Program-made: the position numbers and the translations under genes
The notes under the pieces: generated by a model
The model's input: only the letters and a program-made list of their open reading frames with translations
Told to the model about the DNA's origin: nothing
Databases searched by the model: none
NCBI GenBank assembly: GCA_965659665.1
Contig: CBFHWU010000001.1
Coordinates: 1 to 64,000, forward strand
DNA from: CBFHWU01 sp965659665
Lineage (GTDB): Bacteria > Bacteroidota > Bacteroidia > Flavobacteriales > Flavobacteriaceae
Direction of reading: 5' to 3'
DNA length: 64,000 bases
In this document: one piece after another, positions 63,202-64,000 of the stretch
How positions within the stretch are numbered: position 1 is the stretch's first letter
Layout: each line of letters begins with the position of its first letter

Positions 63202-63611
63202 TAGCAATAAGTATTATAAGCTTCCATTAAGTTTTCTGCTATCATTTGAGCAGCACGACCTTCAATATGATGACGTTCAAGCATATGCACTAATTCTCCA
63301 TCTTTGAACAATGCTATACATGGTGAGGAGGGTGGAAAAGGAATCATTAATGCGCGGGCCGCTTCTGTAGCCTCGCGATCTACACCTGCAAATACAGTGA
63401 CCAATTGTGAAGGTTTGATTGCTTGTTCTAATGATTGTCGAACTCCTGGTCGAGCATTGGCTGCGGCACAACCACAAACAGAGTTTACTACAACCAAAGT
63501 GGTCCCAGAGTGGGATAAGGCAACCTTCACGGCATTTGCATCTGTTAATTGTGTGAACCCACTATTGGTGAGTTCTTCTCGCATGGGCTTTACTAGTTCA
63601 GTTGGATACAT
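63201..63611 (-). CDS. Bacilliredoxin (BrxA/BrxB, YphP/YqiW family)
   Basis: This 136-residue protein matches the usual size of the family. The active site CGC (VCGCAAANARPG, about residues 45-56) replaces the thioredoxin CxxC; PFPPSSPCIALFKDGELVHMLERHHIEG and a C-terminal Cys follow. Bacilliredoxins reduce bacillithiol or similar mixed disulfides on proteins; in Bacteroidota, bacillithiol is thought to be the low-molecular-weight thiol in many species. The ATG at 63611 (MYPTELVKPMREEL) is the conserved start; an upstream in-frame start would add 21 residues without support. Confidence 0.93.
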   Translation of the reverse strand: MYPTELVKPMREELTNSGFTQLTDANAVKVALSHSGTTLVVVNSVCGCAAANARPGVRQSLEQAIKPSQLVTVFAGVDREATEAARALMIPFPPSSPCIALFKDGELVHMLERHHIEGRAAQMIAENLMEAYNTYC

Positions 63612-63629
63612 AGCATGTTGTTTAAAAAA

Positions 63630-63658
63630 CAAATATAAGGAAGTATAGGGATTTAAAA
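63630..63658 (-). promoter_or_regulatory. Promoter candidate for bacilliredoxin-plsC unit
   Basis: On the minus strand TATATTTG (63637-63630) matches TAnnTTTG exactly, 18 bases before the ATG at 63611. A TTTT (63658-63655) lies 17 bases upstream of it in place of the -33 TTTG. Confidence 0.42.
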
Positions 63659-63728
63659 TACTTTTTGGGGCCACCTAATCTTCAAAAAATGCATTAAAGA
63701 GCGCATACCCCAAAATAAAGGGCACGCT

Positions 63729-64000
63729 TTAAGTGGCCTTATAAAAAACGAAACGGTCTAAAAGGCCTATATATGTGTTATCCCGTAACTCAAAACGATA
63801 TCGAACTCCATATTTATATCCTTTTCCCACAGAATTGATATCAAAATTAATATCAAAACGATTATGAACTTGAAAATCTACTGAGGGAAAAACCAATATA
63901 AAAGAGCCATTAACAAAAACGCAGACCTTTCGTGTAAACACATATAGTGTCGTATCCCAAGAGGCAACATAATGGAGGTATAATCCACCATAAAAGTATT
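63729..64000 (-). CDS. Unknown protein, C-terminal part (cut by window edge)
   Basis: The frame stays open on the minus strand from the window edge to a TAA at 63729, giving at least 90 residues of the C-terminus. The residues visible include LHYVASWDTTLYVFTRK, FPSVDFQVHNRFDINFD and YRFELRDNTYIGLLDRFVF, a beta-rich, aromatic pattern that may be from a lipoprotein or outer-membrane protein. I recognise no domain. The GTG at 63941 is an internal Val codon, so the gene is not a 70-residue protein. A TTTTGGGG/CCCCAAAA inverted repeat with a 37-base loop lies downstream (63663-63715) and could be part of its end. Confidence 0.5.
   Translation of the reverse strand, partial: YFYGGLYLHYVASWDTTLYVFTRKVCVFVNGSFILVFPSVDFQVHNRFDINFDINSVGKGYKYGVRYRFELRDNTYIGLLDRFVFYKAT

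Noticed and set aside
63304..63648. 114-residue open frame antisense to bacilliredoxin
   Set aside because: It mirrors the conserved bacilliredoxin gene, which explains the open frame.
63663..63715. TTTTGGGG / CCCCAAAA inverted repeat near the right edge
   Set aside because: The loop is 37 bases and the arms are short; it may be chance and no function is indicated.

Overview
The window is AT-rich, densely coding chromosomal DNA from a marine-type member of the Bacteroidota, most likely class Flavobacteriia. The evidence is lineage-specific: the gliding lipoprotein GldH, a PorP/SprF protein beside a giant adhesin with a gliding-type (type B) secretion tail, a nuclease with a type A T9SS tail, a complete Bat aerotolerance operon, a DUF5689 lipoprotein and an HU-CCDC81/SPOR protein. 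Several upstream regions also carry the Bacteroidota promoter pattern TTTG / TAnnTTTG. No rRNA, tRNA, CRISPR array, insertion sequence or prophage is visible.

Layout. 1-1163: end of a polyprenyl-phosphate pentose module (DprE1-like oxidase, DPPR-synthase-like UbiA protein). 1440-2790: SOUL protein and secreted S1/P1 nuclease. 2777-5353: MoxR/ChlI-like ATPase with a VWA partner. 5402-13001: a 2177-residue T9SS adhesin divergent from PorP/SprF. 13346-18806: CYTH protein, PBP1A, GldH, RicT/PSP1 and TrhO. 18945-24351: recA, PlsC, trpS, dprA, HU-CCDC81/SPOR and acyl-CoA thioesterase. 24341-30776: a possible nucleic-acid scavenging locus (secreted EEP nuclease/phosphatase, TonB-dependent receptor, DUF5689 lipoprotein, endonuclease I). 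30901-34891: yicC-gmk-nadD, an AlbA_2 protein and an aldo/keto reductase. 35026-43843: eight-gene MoxR-DUF58-Bat operon. 43824-46798: CvpA, a small unknown protein, pheS and gpsA. 46985-52568: membrane protein, double-ATPase ABC protein, 3'-5' exonuclease, serine hydrolase, outer-membrane barrel and a Big2/DM13 lipoprotein. 52611-61007: heme biosynthesis (hemA-C-D-E-F-B leftward; AraC regulator-hemH-hemJ rightward), followed by an NtrY-like kinase. 62467-64000: PlsC, bacilliredoxin and the C-terminal part of an unknown gene.

How the genes work together. The heme block carries the path from glutamyl-tRNA to protoheme except for glutamate-1-semialdehyde aminotransferase (hemL), which is not here. 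The Bat operon encodes a MoxR ATPase and a membrane VWA/TPR assembly; a second, separate MoxR-VWA pair lies at 2777-5353. Surface biology is represented by T9SS cargo of both tail types, PorP/SprF and GldH.

Two properties stand out across the window. All nine tail-to-tail gene junctions overlap or abut, leaving no spacer for a conventional terminator. Two promoter-like -7 boxes end only four bases before the start codon, which suggests leaderless transcripts. The candidates I would follow first for new biology are the HU-CCDC81/SPOR protein, the nuclease/TonB receptor/DUF5689 locus and the 2777-5353 MoxR-VWA pair. None of these can be proven from sequence alone.
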